Shown here piece after piece: positions 53,001 to 57,982 of a stretch of DNA of 64,000 nucleotides. Below the pieces are notes generated by a model. The model had not been told where the DNA came from, did not search any database, and saw only the letters and a list, made by a program, of their open reading frames with translations. Both the position numbers and the translations under genes were made by a program. The stretch covers positions 28,617,763 to 28,681,762 of the forward strand of contig CM057154.1 of NCBI GenBank assembly GCA_029962745.1, written 5' to 3'. Each line of letters opens with the position of its first letter. Position 1 is the stretch's first letter. This stretch comes from Echinometra lucunter. Taxonomy: Eukaryota > Echinodermata > Echinoidea > Camarodonta > Echinometridae.

Positions 53001-55385
53001 ATTACCTGTTGAGCCACTGAGGCCAAGCAAATCGCGCGCGTACGGTGCACAGTCACAAAATACGCACTAAAACAAGACTGTGCGAGAATACAGTTAACTT
53101 CTTTTCTTTAATCAAATTTTTTTTTTTTTTTTTTCAAACCAAATTCTTTCTCATAGAAAAGAAAATATATTATGTTCTTGAAATGGTTTCAGATGTGGAA
53201 TATAAAGCAAATAATCACCTTCTGGTTTCAGGCAAAGAGACAAACTGTCACTTCCTCGGCGATCTAGATGTACACGCTACATCAAGATCGCCTCAGAAGT
53301 GATAATTTGACCATCACCTTCACCAACGGTGATTATTTGCTTTTATACTAATTCACCTTTTTTCACTTTATTTAACCCATTCGTGACAGAGGGTCCACAT
53401 TATGTGGTTTGGTCTAATAACTTTTGATGCAGAGCCCTAAATATCATACCAAATACATGAGCAGAAAGAGCAAAAACATCTACACATATTGTGCCCATTT
53501 TTGTTGCATCAATATTTGTTGTTTGATGCTGAAATTTTTTTAAAGGAAAATAAGCATTAAAATCCTTAAATTGGCAATGTAATGAAAATGTTAAAATTAC
53601 TGTTTTTCCCTGCAAACTGGCAACTTTATGACTTCTCATCATACATTCTGTCAATTTATATTTATTTCAGATACATGATGTTTTATAAGAAAAATGTAGC
53701 AATAAAAGAAAAATGTTGGTGTTGCCAATTTGAAGAATAAAAGCTGATCAAATTAGGCTTTAAATAATTCCTGTCACGAATGAGTTTAATTGGAATTTAG
53801 TCTGGAGGAGACATAAGTACATTGTAAATGTGTATTTGCCTTGAAAATGTATTTTTTAAAATATTTTAAAGAGAGTTTATCTCTGCCAAAATCAAGAACT
53901 GGTCTTTAAAAATGTTTGCATTTTTTGAATCATGGAATGAAAATATTAATTCATGTGTACTCTGTATGGCAGTCAAGATCAATTTTGATAATCATACATG
54001 CTTGCTATTTTCTGATTGACAGGATCATCACCGAGTCCAACCAAGAAAATGGGATTCCGGCTAGAGCGGGAAGGAGATGAGCAAACCAAACTGACCAGTG
54101 AGGAGCTGAGAAACATGCAAGATTTGGACATCCCTCTCAGAACATCCAGCCCGGATTGCATCATGCCAGCGAAAGAAGGTGAGAAATGATGTGAAAGGTT
54201 CCTCCACCTCACAATATGCCAAATTGCAGTTACCCCATTCGTGAAAAAAAGTCCACATTGTGTGCTTGGCCTAGTAACTTTTGATGTCGAACCCTATAAA
54301 ACATACCAAATACAGGAGCAGAAAGAGCAAAAAGTGCTACACATGTTTTGTTCCTATTTTGATTGTGTTGGTATTCATCATTTGATACTGAAATTGGCAA
54401 CGCCATGAAAATTTCAAAATCACTGGTTTTCTTTACAAATTTGCAACTTTTTGACTTCAGCATACTTGCTGTCAATTTCTTTTCAGATAAATGACATTTT
54501 ATGAGAAAGATATAGCAATAAGAAAAAAATACTGGCATTGCCAATTTGAAGAAGAAAAGCTGATCAAATAAAACTTCAGATAAATCATGAATGGGTAATT
54601 GCATTGTCAATCGTGCTTTAGAATTGCCTAGAGCTAGAGGTGTGATCATGAAAACCTGTTATGCTGTTTTGATTAAGTATTATTTCATCGTAATTTATGC
54701 ATTATTTTTATGTATTTCACTGCTTGATTAGGGTTAGAGCTAAGCAAAGGCAAAGAAAAAAGGGAAAAACCCATGTATATGATATATATCAGTTTGAATT
54801 ATTTTGTTTATTTTGAATACTAACATCAAAATGTTGAATACATTCCTTGATAATTAATGCATCCTGTACCCTTGATAATAAATGGATTCAACTTTGAACA
54901 CTTGAATTTCCCTTTTTTTGTCTTCAGAAGGTGAATTAGAAGGTGAATCAGAAGGCATGCTGGGTGTAGCAGAACGGGTGAAGAATCTAGAACTCAGGAG
55001 ATGCCGCTCCATCGCCAAGATGTCCAATGAAAAAGTCAAGACAAAGAGACCTTCTGTAGGAGTAAAGGAAGAAGAGCCTGTTGGCAAGTCTAGCTCATCA
55101 GGACGCTCTGCATCTGAGTCTACAGAAAGTGAACCTTTAGTTGAACTGAACCCAGACTTGGTTAGACTCTTTACCAGTCAAATAGGAGGGGGCATCACTG
55201 TGGCCCCAAAAGCAACAGGGGAAAGAAAGATGCATAAGAGCGAGTCGGACAAGGAAACAGCCAAATCCTCAGGGGCAAAGGTCAAATCGCAGCATGGGCC
55301 CTCCCATCCCCTCCACAAGCTATCGCGAGGAGGTGTACCAGGGCGTAGCACAAGCGGGCGAGGGAAATTCTATAGTACCATGTGA
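12882..55385 (+). CDS. SSH: Slingshot (SSH) cofilin phosphatase, 15 coding exons (first is a candidate)
   Basis: SSH phosphatases remove the inhibitory N-terminal phosphate from cofilin/ADF and so promote actin filament turnover in the cytoplasm; they are F-actin-stimulated and 14-3-3-regulated in vertebrates (family knowledge). Joining the exons listed separately gives 3405 nt, 1134 residues plus stop, with all junctions GT-AG and in phase. Visible parts: the SSH N-terminal block (ESFFAMRGAAIVLP, then LQQHLQ and LRPEDTIKM, about residues 25-103); a conserved region with DGDGGFSV and FKPVSIQAMWSAL (104-190); a DEK-C-like segment (about 254-320); a DUSP domain (about 325-464) with GSEWNAS, YILNITKECDNFFP, candidate general acid Asp376 and HCKMGISRSAST with Cys407; then an acidic Ser-rich tail with GLVERHKREFE, VRRHTMELEERME and the terminal FYSTM. 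The length lies between human SSH1 and SSH2. The family is certain; orthology to one vertebrate paralogue is not implied. The true N terminus is the least certain part. Confidence 0.96.
13715..13785. repeat. Hairpin CTTCTTCTTCATGGTAAG
   Basis: TTCTTCTTCTTCATGGTAAG is followed after a short loop by its complement CTTACCATGAAGAAGAAG. One arm plus loop (CATGGTAAGCCCAC.TCCTT) recurs at about 58459-58492. Confidence 0.6.
14030..14597. mobile_element. Large TTAA-ended foldback MITE
   Basis: About 270-bp arms, nearly fully complementary, around a short loop near 14300-14335. Ends: TTAAAGGCAAAGTCCACCCC and GGGGTGGACTTTCCCTTTAA. The TTAA edges suggest a TTAA target. The two near-mirror open frames here come from the paired arms and are not genes. 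Confidence 0.85.
17973..18743. mobile_element. 771-bp element with TAGYRCTGTCATCGA ends
   Basis: Left end TAGCGCTGTCATCGA, right end TCGATGACAGTACTA. TTGTCGAC-like motifs recur near both ends. No transposase frame is recognised. Adjacent bases ATTCTTAC and ATTCATTT are only weakly alike, so the target duplication is uncertain. Confidence 0.6.
18747..18814. repeat. Near-perfect G/C hairpin
   Basis: CATTTTTCATTTAG plus GGGGGTGGGGGGGGG pairs with the mirrored C-rich arm and CTAAATGAAAAATG, with a loop of about 9 bp. It starts 3 bp after the 771-bp element ends. Confidence 0.8.
19030..19290. repeat. Interspersed repeat, family B, copy 2 (truncated)
   Basis: Same orientation as 3965-4375, starting TTAAAGTGATTACAC and ending soon after GTGGGTACCCAG. 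The downstream hairpin part is missing. Confidence 0.6.
20286..20810 (+). repeat. Seven-copy minisatellite with tRNA B-box-like motif
   Basis: Five units of 77 bp (starts 20286, 20363, 20440, 20517, 20594) and two of 70 bp (20671, 20741) that share a deletion. Each has TGGTTCATTCAACTGGCC or a close variant and a motif like GGTTCAAATCC; the first unit carries GGTTCGAATCC, the exact Pol III B-box consensus. The array runs into CCAGGTATAAATGGGTACTGG, which resembles SINE bodies in this window. Confidence 0.85.
21365..21580. repeat. Degenerate tandem repeat, about 58-bp units
   Basis: GAGTTCCCTTTTCAAGGTGA, GAAGTTCCCTTTCCAAGGTA, GAGTTCCCTGTGAAAAGG and GAGTTCCCTTTAAGG start successive units, each followed by an AAT...GATTTAT stretch in the better-preserved ones. 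Confidence 0.55.
25051..25200. repeat. Perfect 75-bp tandem duplication
   Basis: The 75 bases starting ATAATAATCTTTTTATGTAC at 25051 are repeated exactly from 25126. I see no mismatch between the units, so the event is recent or an assembly artefact. Confidence 0.9.
25668..26042 (-). mobile_element. TTAA-ended MITE, family C, short inverted copy
   Basis: The reverse complement of 4628-5206 with its central 205 bp missing: shared stretches include the CTCGAAGAAACGTCTTGTA and CCCGTCGGACTAATGCGA blocks. TTAA at both edges. It lies about 460 bp before SSH exon 2. Confidence 0.7.
26500..26540 (+). CDS. SSH: SSH exon 2 (DNDDEAEERLKRG)
   Basis: A 41-nt exon between TTTTTGCAG and GTAAGA. It encodes a short acidic stretch then LKRG, and its final TG pairs with the T of the next exon to give Cys24. 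It occupies the place of the acidic EEDRK segment in human SSH1, just before the conserved SESFF block. Confidence 0.9.
27468..27522. repeat. Short tandem repeat, AAATGCGCAAC type
   Basis: Four to five units of about 11 bp, AATAAATGCAC to AACAAATGCGC. GCGC-rich in an AT-rich intron. Confidence 0.7.
29744..29862. repeat. (GA)n / GAGACA purine tract
   Basis: Almost pure AGAGAGACAGAG-type purine repeat in intron 2. Confidence 0.85.
30784..30950 (+). CDS. SSH: SSH exon 3 (N-terminal SESFF block)
   Basis: 167 nt between CCACCACAG and GTAAGA. It encodes ESFFAMRGAAIVLP, matching human SESFFMVKGAALFL, then a basic-to-Ser/Pro linker ending SEA. The last C combines with TG of exon 4 to give Leu80. 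An open frame continues past the donor to 31237, but it is low-complexity intronic read-through and lacks family similarity. Confidence 0.95.
32117..32226. repeat. Short foldback
   Basis: AAAGGGATATAGGAAT pairs with ATATCCCTATTCC...CTTT across a loop of about 70 bp. Confidence 0.55.
34080..34135. repeat. (GACA)n microsatellite
   Basis: AGAGATAGAGAG followed by consecutive GACA units. Confidence 0.85.
34895..35462. repeat. Pair of direct repeats about 480 bp apart
   Basis: Roughly 85 bp at 34895-34990 and 35380-35462 match: CTCTTTCCCC, GGAAGAAAGAAAAATACATT, TAGCTGGGATTTAA and AATCCAAAAGAGC occur in the same order. This suggests a local segmental duplication. Confidence 0.65.
35899..36220. 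mobile_element. AGGCTTGTTC-family foldback MITE, copy 2
   Basis: The terminal arms AGGCTTGTTCGGATAT and ATCTGAACAAGCCT are complementary, with a second matching block (AAATCCCAGCAACATTTTTA). It shares internal sequence with 1955-2278. It lies in SSH intron 3. Confidence 0.75.
36591..36942. mobile_element. GC-rich foldback inserted in the SINE
   Basis: Ends TAGGGAGCTTTAGATACGCG and the complement of its near-identical partner, GTATCTAAAGCTCCCTA; the arms continue through GACGCAGCTCAGACG and GGCAAGATTCCGC equivalents for about 50 bp. CpG-rich core. It interrupts the SINE body, so it is younger than the SINE. Confidence 0.8.
37017..37069. repeat. (TTA)n microsatellite, SINE tail
   Basis: About 17 uninterrupted TTA units at the 3' end of the SINE. 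Confidence 0.9.
37731..38256. repeat. Inverted array of GGTTCGTTATTCCGAA-type repeats
   Basis: Left part (37731 to about 37940) has many copies of GGTTCGTTATTCCGAA and variants; the right part (to 38256) has the complement, TTCGGAATAACGAACC, with spacers of TTATTTCATTTTCGGA type. The strands switch near 37940, giving one large degenerate foldback. Confidence 0.85.
39549..39732. mobile_element. GGGGTGTTTCATAAAGCTGTTCG-family foldback, copy 1
   Basis: The left arm GGGCGTTTCATAAAGCTGTT plus GTAAGTTACGCACGAC pairs with the right arm to CCCCC. The left arm holds three copies of ACTTTACGCACG. Near-identical to 46109-46279. Confidence 0.85.
39951..40248. repeat. 300-bp polypyrimidine tract, (CTT)n/(CTC)n
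   Basis: TCT/TCC triplets with very few interruptions (TTGTTCTTATTC near 39970, a G near 40201). Long open frames here, in three + frames and one - frame, are repeat artefacts. It can adopt triplex (H-DNA) structure in principle. Confidence 0.95.
41828..42297. mobile_element. Composite foldback: head-to-tail dimer with 21-bp internal repeats
   Basis: Outer ends TATGGTGGCCCTGAAGTACG and its complement; TTAGAC flanks both sides directly. Inside are two direct units, each bounded by TCGACAACA.GTCATGTGCG and its complement. Unit 1 has eight 21-bp repeats (CATGAATTTCGCATCC then a short variable end), unit 2 has four. The units meet in a perfect 40-bp palindrome at 42085-42124. Open frames here reflect the 21-bp (7-codon) period. 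Confidence 0.85.
42516..42586 (+). CDS. SSH: SSH exon 4 (LQQHLQ...LRPEDTIKM)
   Basis: 71 nt between TTTCTGTAG and GTAAGT. It encodes VGELQQHLQCIFWILRPEDT and then IKM, closely matching GDLQQHLQAMFILLRPEDNI of human SSH2. It ends in phase 0. It follows the longest certain intron (11.6 kb). Confidence 0.95.
42770..42989. repeat. Two-unit tandem duplication (115 and 105 bp)
   Basis: Both units start GAATCAAGTTTGATT and end CATTT(T/C)GGTTTCA; they differ by substitutions and small indels. In SSH intron 4. Confidence 0.8.
43170..43486. mobile_element. AGGCTTGTTC-family foldback, copy 3, carrying a nested element
   Basis: The left end AGGCTTGTTCACGTGTTGTGG pairs imperfectly with CCACAGTATGTATGAACAAACC on the right. 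A second foldback (43250-43427) sits inside it. It lies in SSH intron 4. Confidence 0.5.
43250..43427. mobile_element. Small foldback with TACCTGCCAA ends
   Basis: The ends are TACCTGCCAA and TTGGCAGGTA; internal blocks containing GGAAT and ATTCC (TAGGAATATTCCTA, AGGAATGTTCCTA) add further symmetry. It appears inserted in the AGGCTTGTTC-family element. Confidence 0.6.
43971..44224 (+). CDS. SSH: SSH exon 5 (conserved N-terminal domain core)
   Basis: 254 nt between CCTCTTTAG and GTGAGT. It starts AVRLEN and includes RYMVLVS, QNTEETIILGVD, GLVLPIWAD, DGDGGFSV and FKPVSIQAMW, all typical of the SSH region upstream of the phosphatase domain. The final Trp188 codon is split TG|G with exon 6. Confidence 0.97.
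44601..44621. repeat. Poly-G run of 21
   Basis: A pure G run in intron 5 after CATTATTGATTC. Other G/C runs of 9-17 occur at 6680, 10181, 16750, 31638, 35611, 62334 and 63019, a recurring feature of this DNA. Confidence 0.95.
44655..44823. mobile_element. GGGCACCGTTTCATGAAAGTTG foldback
   Basis: The arms GGGCACCGTTTCATGAAAG and CTTTCATGAAACGGTGCCC are perfect complements, and the pairing extends through GTTGTCAGCACTGACAAG. The middle is ACCATAGTAACAGTCAGTGA and CAACCAATCAAA. It fills part of the short intron 5. Confidence 0.9.
44985..45182 (+). CDS. SSH: SSH exon 6 (SALQALYKAC...)
   Basis: 198 nt between TTCTGCAG and GTGAGT. It encodes SALQALYKACDLARTHNFF, aligning with human SALQVLHKACEVARRHNYF, then a region ending INYLYHRD, with Asp254 split GA|C. 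The vertebrate LHK motif reads LYK here (residues 194-196). The 3' part of this exon (about 45118-45160) has two degenerate copies downstream in the intron (see findings). Confidence 0.96.
45118..45478 (+). repeat. Tandem triplication overlapping the 3' end of SSH exon 6
   Basis: Exon sequence 45118-45160 (GGGAATATCTCCCAGACATG then GAATCACCACAGAGT) recurs as GGAATATCTTCTAGATATGG and following at 45279-45320, and as CTTCAGATATGGAGTCACCA at 45441-45475. Intronic segments also repeat in order: TGTATCGATTAGAAG.CT / TGTATCAATTAGAAGGCTC and AATAATTCATATTGTGATA. Spacing is about 160 bp. Confidence 0.8.
45477..45804. mobile_element. Diverged GTTTCATAAAGC-family foldback
   Basis: The left arm (TTTTGTAAAGCTCTTTGTAA) and the right arm (CGTAAAGTCATGCGTAAC, AACAGCTTCATTAAACAACC) are complementary. 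The loop matches that of 55586-55907 (GGCAAAATTTAATTAAGATT). Confidence 0.65.
45912..46065. mobile_element. Diverged relative of the GTTTCATGAAAG foldback
   Basis: GGGAGCGTTTCATGAAAGGAC pairs imperfectly with TTGATGAAATGCTCCC; the middle GCCATAGTAACGATGCTTCT and CAGCCAATCAAAA matches 44655-44823. A B-box-like GGGTTCAATTCCCTGCC lies just upstream (45873). Confidence 0.7.
46109..46279. mobile_element. GGGGTGTTTCATAAAGCTGTTCG-family foldback, copy 2
   Basis: Same ends and middle (GGAACATGTTCTTGGGT, AATCAGATTCTCA) as 39549-39732, without the triplicated ACTTTACGCACG. It lies in SSH intron 6. Confidence 0.85.
46549..46654 (+). CDS. SSH: SSH exon 7 (start of DEK-C-like segment)
   Basis: 106 nt between TTATTCTAG and GTAAGT. 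It encodes GRYCPTEDELTRRFIFVKLK followed by EIMIHSDLETVTSRM, matching the SSH segment ERTERLIKAKLRSIMMSQDL and its ENVTSK continuation. It ends in phase 0. Confidence 0.96.
46945..47080. repeat. (CT)n tract before exon 8
   Basis: Mostly TC dinucleotides, with the purest run at about 47017-47076, ending 60 bp before the exon 8 acceptor. It may act as an extended polypyrimidine tract. Ser/Leu-rich open frames here are artefacts. Confidence 0.95.
47140..47268 (+). CDS. SSH: SSH exon 8 (end of DEK-C-like segment, entry to DUSP domain)
   Basis: 129 nt, exactly 43 codons, between GACCTGCAG and GTGAGT. It encodes LRNSLEREIGKDLKEYKMFI and then DKQILLIYGQLDSASRIFDH and IYL. The helical DEK-C part leads into the first strand of the phosphatase domain (IFDHIYL, human IFDHLYL). 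A long (CT)n tract lies just upstream of the acceptor. Confidence 0.97.
48068..48114 (+). CDS. SSH: SSH exon 9 (GSEWNAS)
   Basis: 47 nt between TTCTCCAG and GTAAGT. It encodes GSEWNASDLDELEEN and two bases of Gly348. GSEWNAS is invariant in animal SSH proteins and opens the dual-specificity phosphatase fold. Confidence 0.96.
48755..48901 (+). CDS. SSH: SSH exon 10 (DUSP core with candidate general acid)
   Basis: 147 nt between CATCAACAG and GTGAGT. It encodes GVGYILNITKECDNFFPDRF, then QYCNIRLYDVEEEDLLNHW, and ends in FLSKVK. Asp376 in RLYDVEEE lies 31 residues before Cys407 and is the likely general acid by analogy with VYDEETTDLL of human SSH1. The Lys397 codon is split AA|G. Confidence 0.97.
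49340..49400 (+). CDS. SSH: SSH exon 11 (catalytic P-loop, HCKMGISR)
   Basis: 61 nt between AATCACAG and GTAAGT. It encodes EAGSKALVHCKMGISRSAST. The HCxxGxxR signature is complete: nucleophile Cys407 (codon 49368-49370) and Arg413, so the enzyme should be catalytically competent. Human SSH1 and SSH2 have HCKMGVSRSAST. Confidence 0.98.
50317..50456 (+). CDS. SSH: SSH exon 12 (C-terminal part of DUSP domain)
   Basis: 140 nt between GTTTTCAG and GTAGGT. It encodes VIAYAMKEYGMSLEDALAYV, then KEKRAIIRPNKAFMKQLQVY and EGILEA, the standard end of the SSH phosphatase domain. The Ser464 codon is split AG|T. A (GAT)n-rich intronic tract starts about 20 nt beyond the donor. Confidence 0.97.
50473..50817. 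repeat. (GAT)n-type minisatellite after exon 12
   Basis: GATGATGATG-based repeat with higher-order units: ATTATGATGATGTTGGTGGT occurs twice about 108 bp apart (near 50618 and 50723), and ATTATGGTAATGG also recurs. Asp- or Met-rich open frames are artefacts; the SSH frame meets TAG at the donor if unspliced. Confidence 0.95.
51117..52516 (+). CDS. SSH: SSH exon 13 (large acidic, Ser-rich tail exon)
   Basis: 1400 nt between CTTCCTCCAG and GTGAGT. It begins RQRHKMFRSKSEGNLSG, matching SKQRHNKLWR after the phosphatase domain, with Phe471 where SSH1 has Trp. It encodes residues 464-931, rich in Ser, Glu and Asp, and probably disordered. Short islands match SSH tails: IPWNPGTVLRQKQEIEGK; LGLVERHKREFEQ (human SSH1 AGLVRKHTKELER); and GWKVGDVRRHTMELEERME (human SSH2 KWYPGSVRRATLEFEERL). 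RNKSFSVRE and RSKSEGN look like basophilic-kinase sites. The frame would stop 17 nt past the donor if unspliced. Confidence 0.95.
53204..53344. mobile_element. Foldback AAAGCAAATAATCACC
   Basis: AAAGCAAATAATCACC pairs with GGTGATTATTTGCTTTT, and inner blocks CACTTCCTCGGCGATCT and AGATCGCCTCAGAAGTG also pair. In SSH intron 13. Confidence 0.8.
53372..53789. mobile_element. TTAA-ended MITE, family D, copy 1
   Basis: Ends TTAACCCATTCGTGACAG and CTGTCACGAATGAGTTTAA form terminal inverted repeats with TTAA at both edges, as in piggyBac-type elements. The internal sequence has GAGCAGAAAGAGCAAAAA and GTGTTGCCAATTTGAAGAA. In intron 13. Confidence 0.8.
54023..54178 (+). CDS. SSH: SSH exon 14 (tail)
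   Basis: 156 nt between TGATTGACAG and GTGAGA. It encodes GSSPSPTKKMGFRLEREGDE and then a stretch ending CIMPAKE. I recognise no motif; it is assigned by its splice sites, matching phases (1 in, 1 out) and open frame. It lies between two copies of one 400-bp TTAA-ended element, one in each flanking intron. Confidence 0.88.
54229..54599. mobile_element. TTAA-type MITE, family D, copy 2
   Basis: Same orientation and internal blocks as 53372-53789 (GTCCACATTGTGTG, GAGCAGAAAGAGCAAAAA, GCATTGCCAATTTGAAGAAG). The ends have decayed (TTACCCCATTCGTG, CATGAATGGGTAA). In intron 14, starting 50 bp after the exon 14 donor. Confidence 0.8.
54928..55385 (+). CDS. SSH: SSH terminal exon 15 (ends FYSTM)
   Basis: Acceptor TTGTCTTCAG, coding to TGA at 55383-55385. 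VAERVKNLELRRCRSIAKM aligns with the SSH C-terminal block VKERAKEIESR...RRSASLAKLG, where vertebrate SSH1 has a phosphoserine/14-3-3 site; the cognate Ser is likely Ser1010. LVELNPDLVRLFTSQI is a conserved-looking island of unknown role. The end, HPLHKLSRGG...GKFYSTM, parallels HPLRRLKK...NPFYNTM of human SSH2. Confidence 0.95.
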
Positions 55386-55585
55386 TAACTTACTCTATTA
55401 TCGTCTTCCATCCGTTGATCAAATAAGTGCTCTGTTCAAGTGTGTGTCTTATTGTGTGGCTCTTTTGTTTAGATTTCCTTTATAGTAAAGAAAGATTTTA
55501 CATATGTCATATCTTAAATGAGATACCAAAGCTCCAAATCCACTCTTTACTAATTTAAGCTCAATTTAGTTCATTTTGAATCAGC

Positions 55586-55907
55586 GGGGGGTTGTTTCAT
55601 AAAACCACTCGTAAAGTTACAAATGACTTTACGAACAACTTGAATATGGCTAGCCAAATGAGATTTTCAATCATAAATCGCAACTGGTAAAGATAAAATA
55701 TGCACATGTAGATTAACATACTTTTGTTCAGAAACATTTTTATTGCAAAGTATATTTTTTGCCACAATTTAATTGAGATTATGGGAAATGCAGTCACACT
55801 TTGTTAAAACTTCAGGAAAAAATGTTGGCATCCCATTTGGCACTTCATATTCAAGTCGTTCGTAAAGTCATGTGTAACTTTACGGACAGCTTTATGAAAC
55901 ACCCCCC
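55586..55907. mobile_element. GTTTCATAAAGC-family foldback downstream of SSH
   Basis: GGGGGGTTGTTTCATAAAAC at the left, AGCTTTATGAAACACCCCCC at the right; the loop is shared with 45477-45804. It begins about 200 bp after the SSH stop. Confidence 0.8.
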
Positions 55908-57713
55908 AGGGAAAAAGACATATACATCTTTATTGTATCATCTGTTGAAGGCTAGAAGGGCATTAGCTTCTGTATTTAAAGACAGGGTTAACACACTTCT
56001 TGCTCTGAACAGACAATAAGGTAGAATATAATACTTAAGATATTGCAGTGTAAAATTCAAAGGGGTCAAAGAAAGTGTACCTTCCACAGATTATAATGTC
56101 TCTTTGTTTTGTTTTTTTTGGGGGGGGGTTGTGTGTTAATAAGAGGAAAGAACACTTGCAGTAGAGCAAGTCCAAGCTACAGCGTATGTTGTCCCATAAG
56201 TTACTGACAACATTTTAGACTTGAGAATGTTGGATAATTTTATGTTGTTGAAAGTCGTATGAGAGCTTTGGTCATTCAAACCATGAAAAGTGAAAAGACA
56301 CTTTTGATAGTAATCTCTGCTCTGAACTCTTCAAAACTTTGTAATGTGTGGGACACCACTTTACCAAATACTTTAGATGTGCCCATTATTGAAATAAACA
56401 TGAACCAGTCCTATCATCAAGTAAAACACATTTCATGAAATCCATGAGCAAGTGTTCATTCCTGATCAAAAATGGTCTTTATAGACAGGTAGTCTCTCCA
56501 GGCAGGTGATCACAAATTCAGGTTTGACTGTATATTTTCTCCTACAAGATAATAGGAACCATTGAATTTGGGTTTTTGTTTTCTTTTTAGAGTTCTGAAA
56601 TCAAGTTTCTTGTCTCTTTTCTGTCATCCTCTGTTTTCTGTCGAGGTGCTTCAGATTTATAAACGTTCCAAATCTTCCTACTTTTTGTAGTTGATTGCAA
56701 GGATGCTTATATCCTTTTCAAAATTACTGAAATTTTCTTACTTCAATGAAATATTGATCACGATAAGTCAGTTCGATAGGTGATGCTAATCCATGCACTG
56801 TGACGTGATATACAGAATGGTAAAGTGATTATGTCGTATACTTCTTAAAGCTTTCAGCGCACGTTTTTAATAGTTTCTGTGAGCATTTGTGTTCTGTAAT
56901 AGATGTTCAGTCAGTCTTACATATACAAGGTTCGACATCTGAGTAGATAGAATGTCTTTGTGAAGAGGTGCTACAATGTGTATTTCTAGGCAGAAAAGGA
57001 TATTGTATGTTTTGTCAAAGTCACTTACAGTTGAAATTTATTATGGCAAGTAACTGTCTGTTGCAAGAAAGTTATAAACAACAACCAAAAAAATTGTTAA
57101 CTTTGCTAGCTTGCTGCTCGGCTATTTACATCATTTTGTGGGTTGAAACAAGTTGTAGCTTTATGTGTCGGGCTTGACTTTGTAAAACATACAGTGTTTG
57201 ACACTTGTGAATTTATATTTTGTAATTACCGGTAAAGAGATAAGTTTGTGTCACTTTCATCTTCCTTTGTACCTGTGATAGATTGAGATCTTAGTTTCAA
57301 AGGATAGTAAAGTAAAACTTGTAGTTAATAGATATTAAGATAATGCTATATGGATGACATCTCATAAGATTATGTAATATATTGTTATGCAGTATGACTT
57401 TGTGATCATTAATTTTTGTGAATATTGTTATTCTTTAAGCAATAATCCAATACCAAATCATGATGTCTAAAATACTAATCCAGCCTGATGTACTCGTGTA
57501 ATATTTCCTAAATTGACTTTATAATCCCTTTTCATACGGACAATTTAAACCTCTACTATTGACTCTAAGTTAGATAATACTAGAAACATTTGACAAAAAT
57601 CATATCCGCTTGTTAGGAAACATCGCAGTTCCATTGTGCTTTGACTTGGTAGTTTATGTTTAATCTATTTCTATTTGTGTTATCTGTTACTGCCTTTCCA
57701 CAATCTTAACAGA

Positions 57714-57982
57714 CACTATGAACATGACGGACAAAGAAAGTGGACAAAATAAACAACCCCTCATTCTACCCTTCACAATAGTTCTAGTAGTCAAAAGAAC
57801 ATCCCTTCACTGCTATTGTCTAAAATATGTGGAACAGGTGTCACATGCATATTCACCTGGAACTACATGATTAAACATAATAGCTGTGAAGGGATGTTCT
57901 TTTGACTACCAGAACCATTGTAAAGGGTAGAATGAGAGGTTGTTTATTTTGTCCGCTTTCTTTGTCCGCCATGTTCATAGTG
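57714..57982. mobile_element. CACTA-type (EnSpm-like) MITE, copy 2
   Basis: Near-identical to 1374-1655 over its full length, same orientation, without the extra duplication in the right arm. It is flanked by AGA on both sides, again a 3-bp target duplication. It lies downstream of the SSH stop, possibly inside the 3' UTR. Confidence 0.85.
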
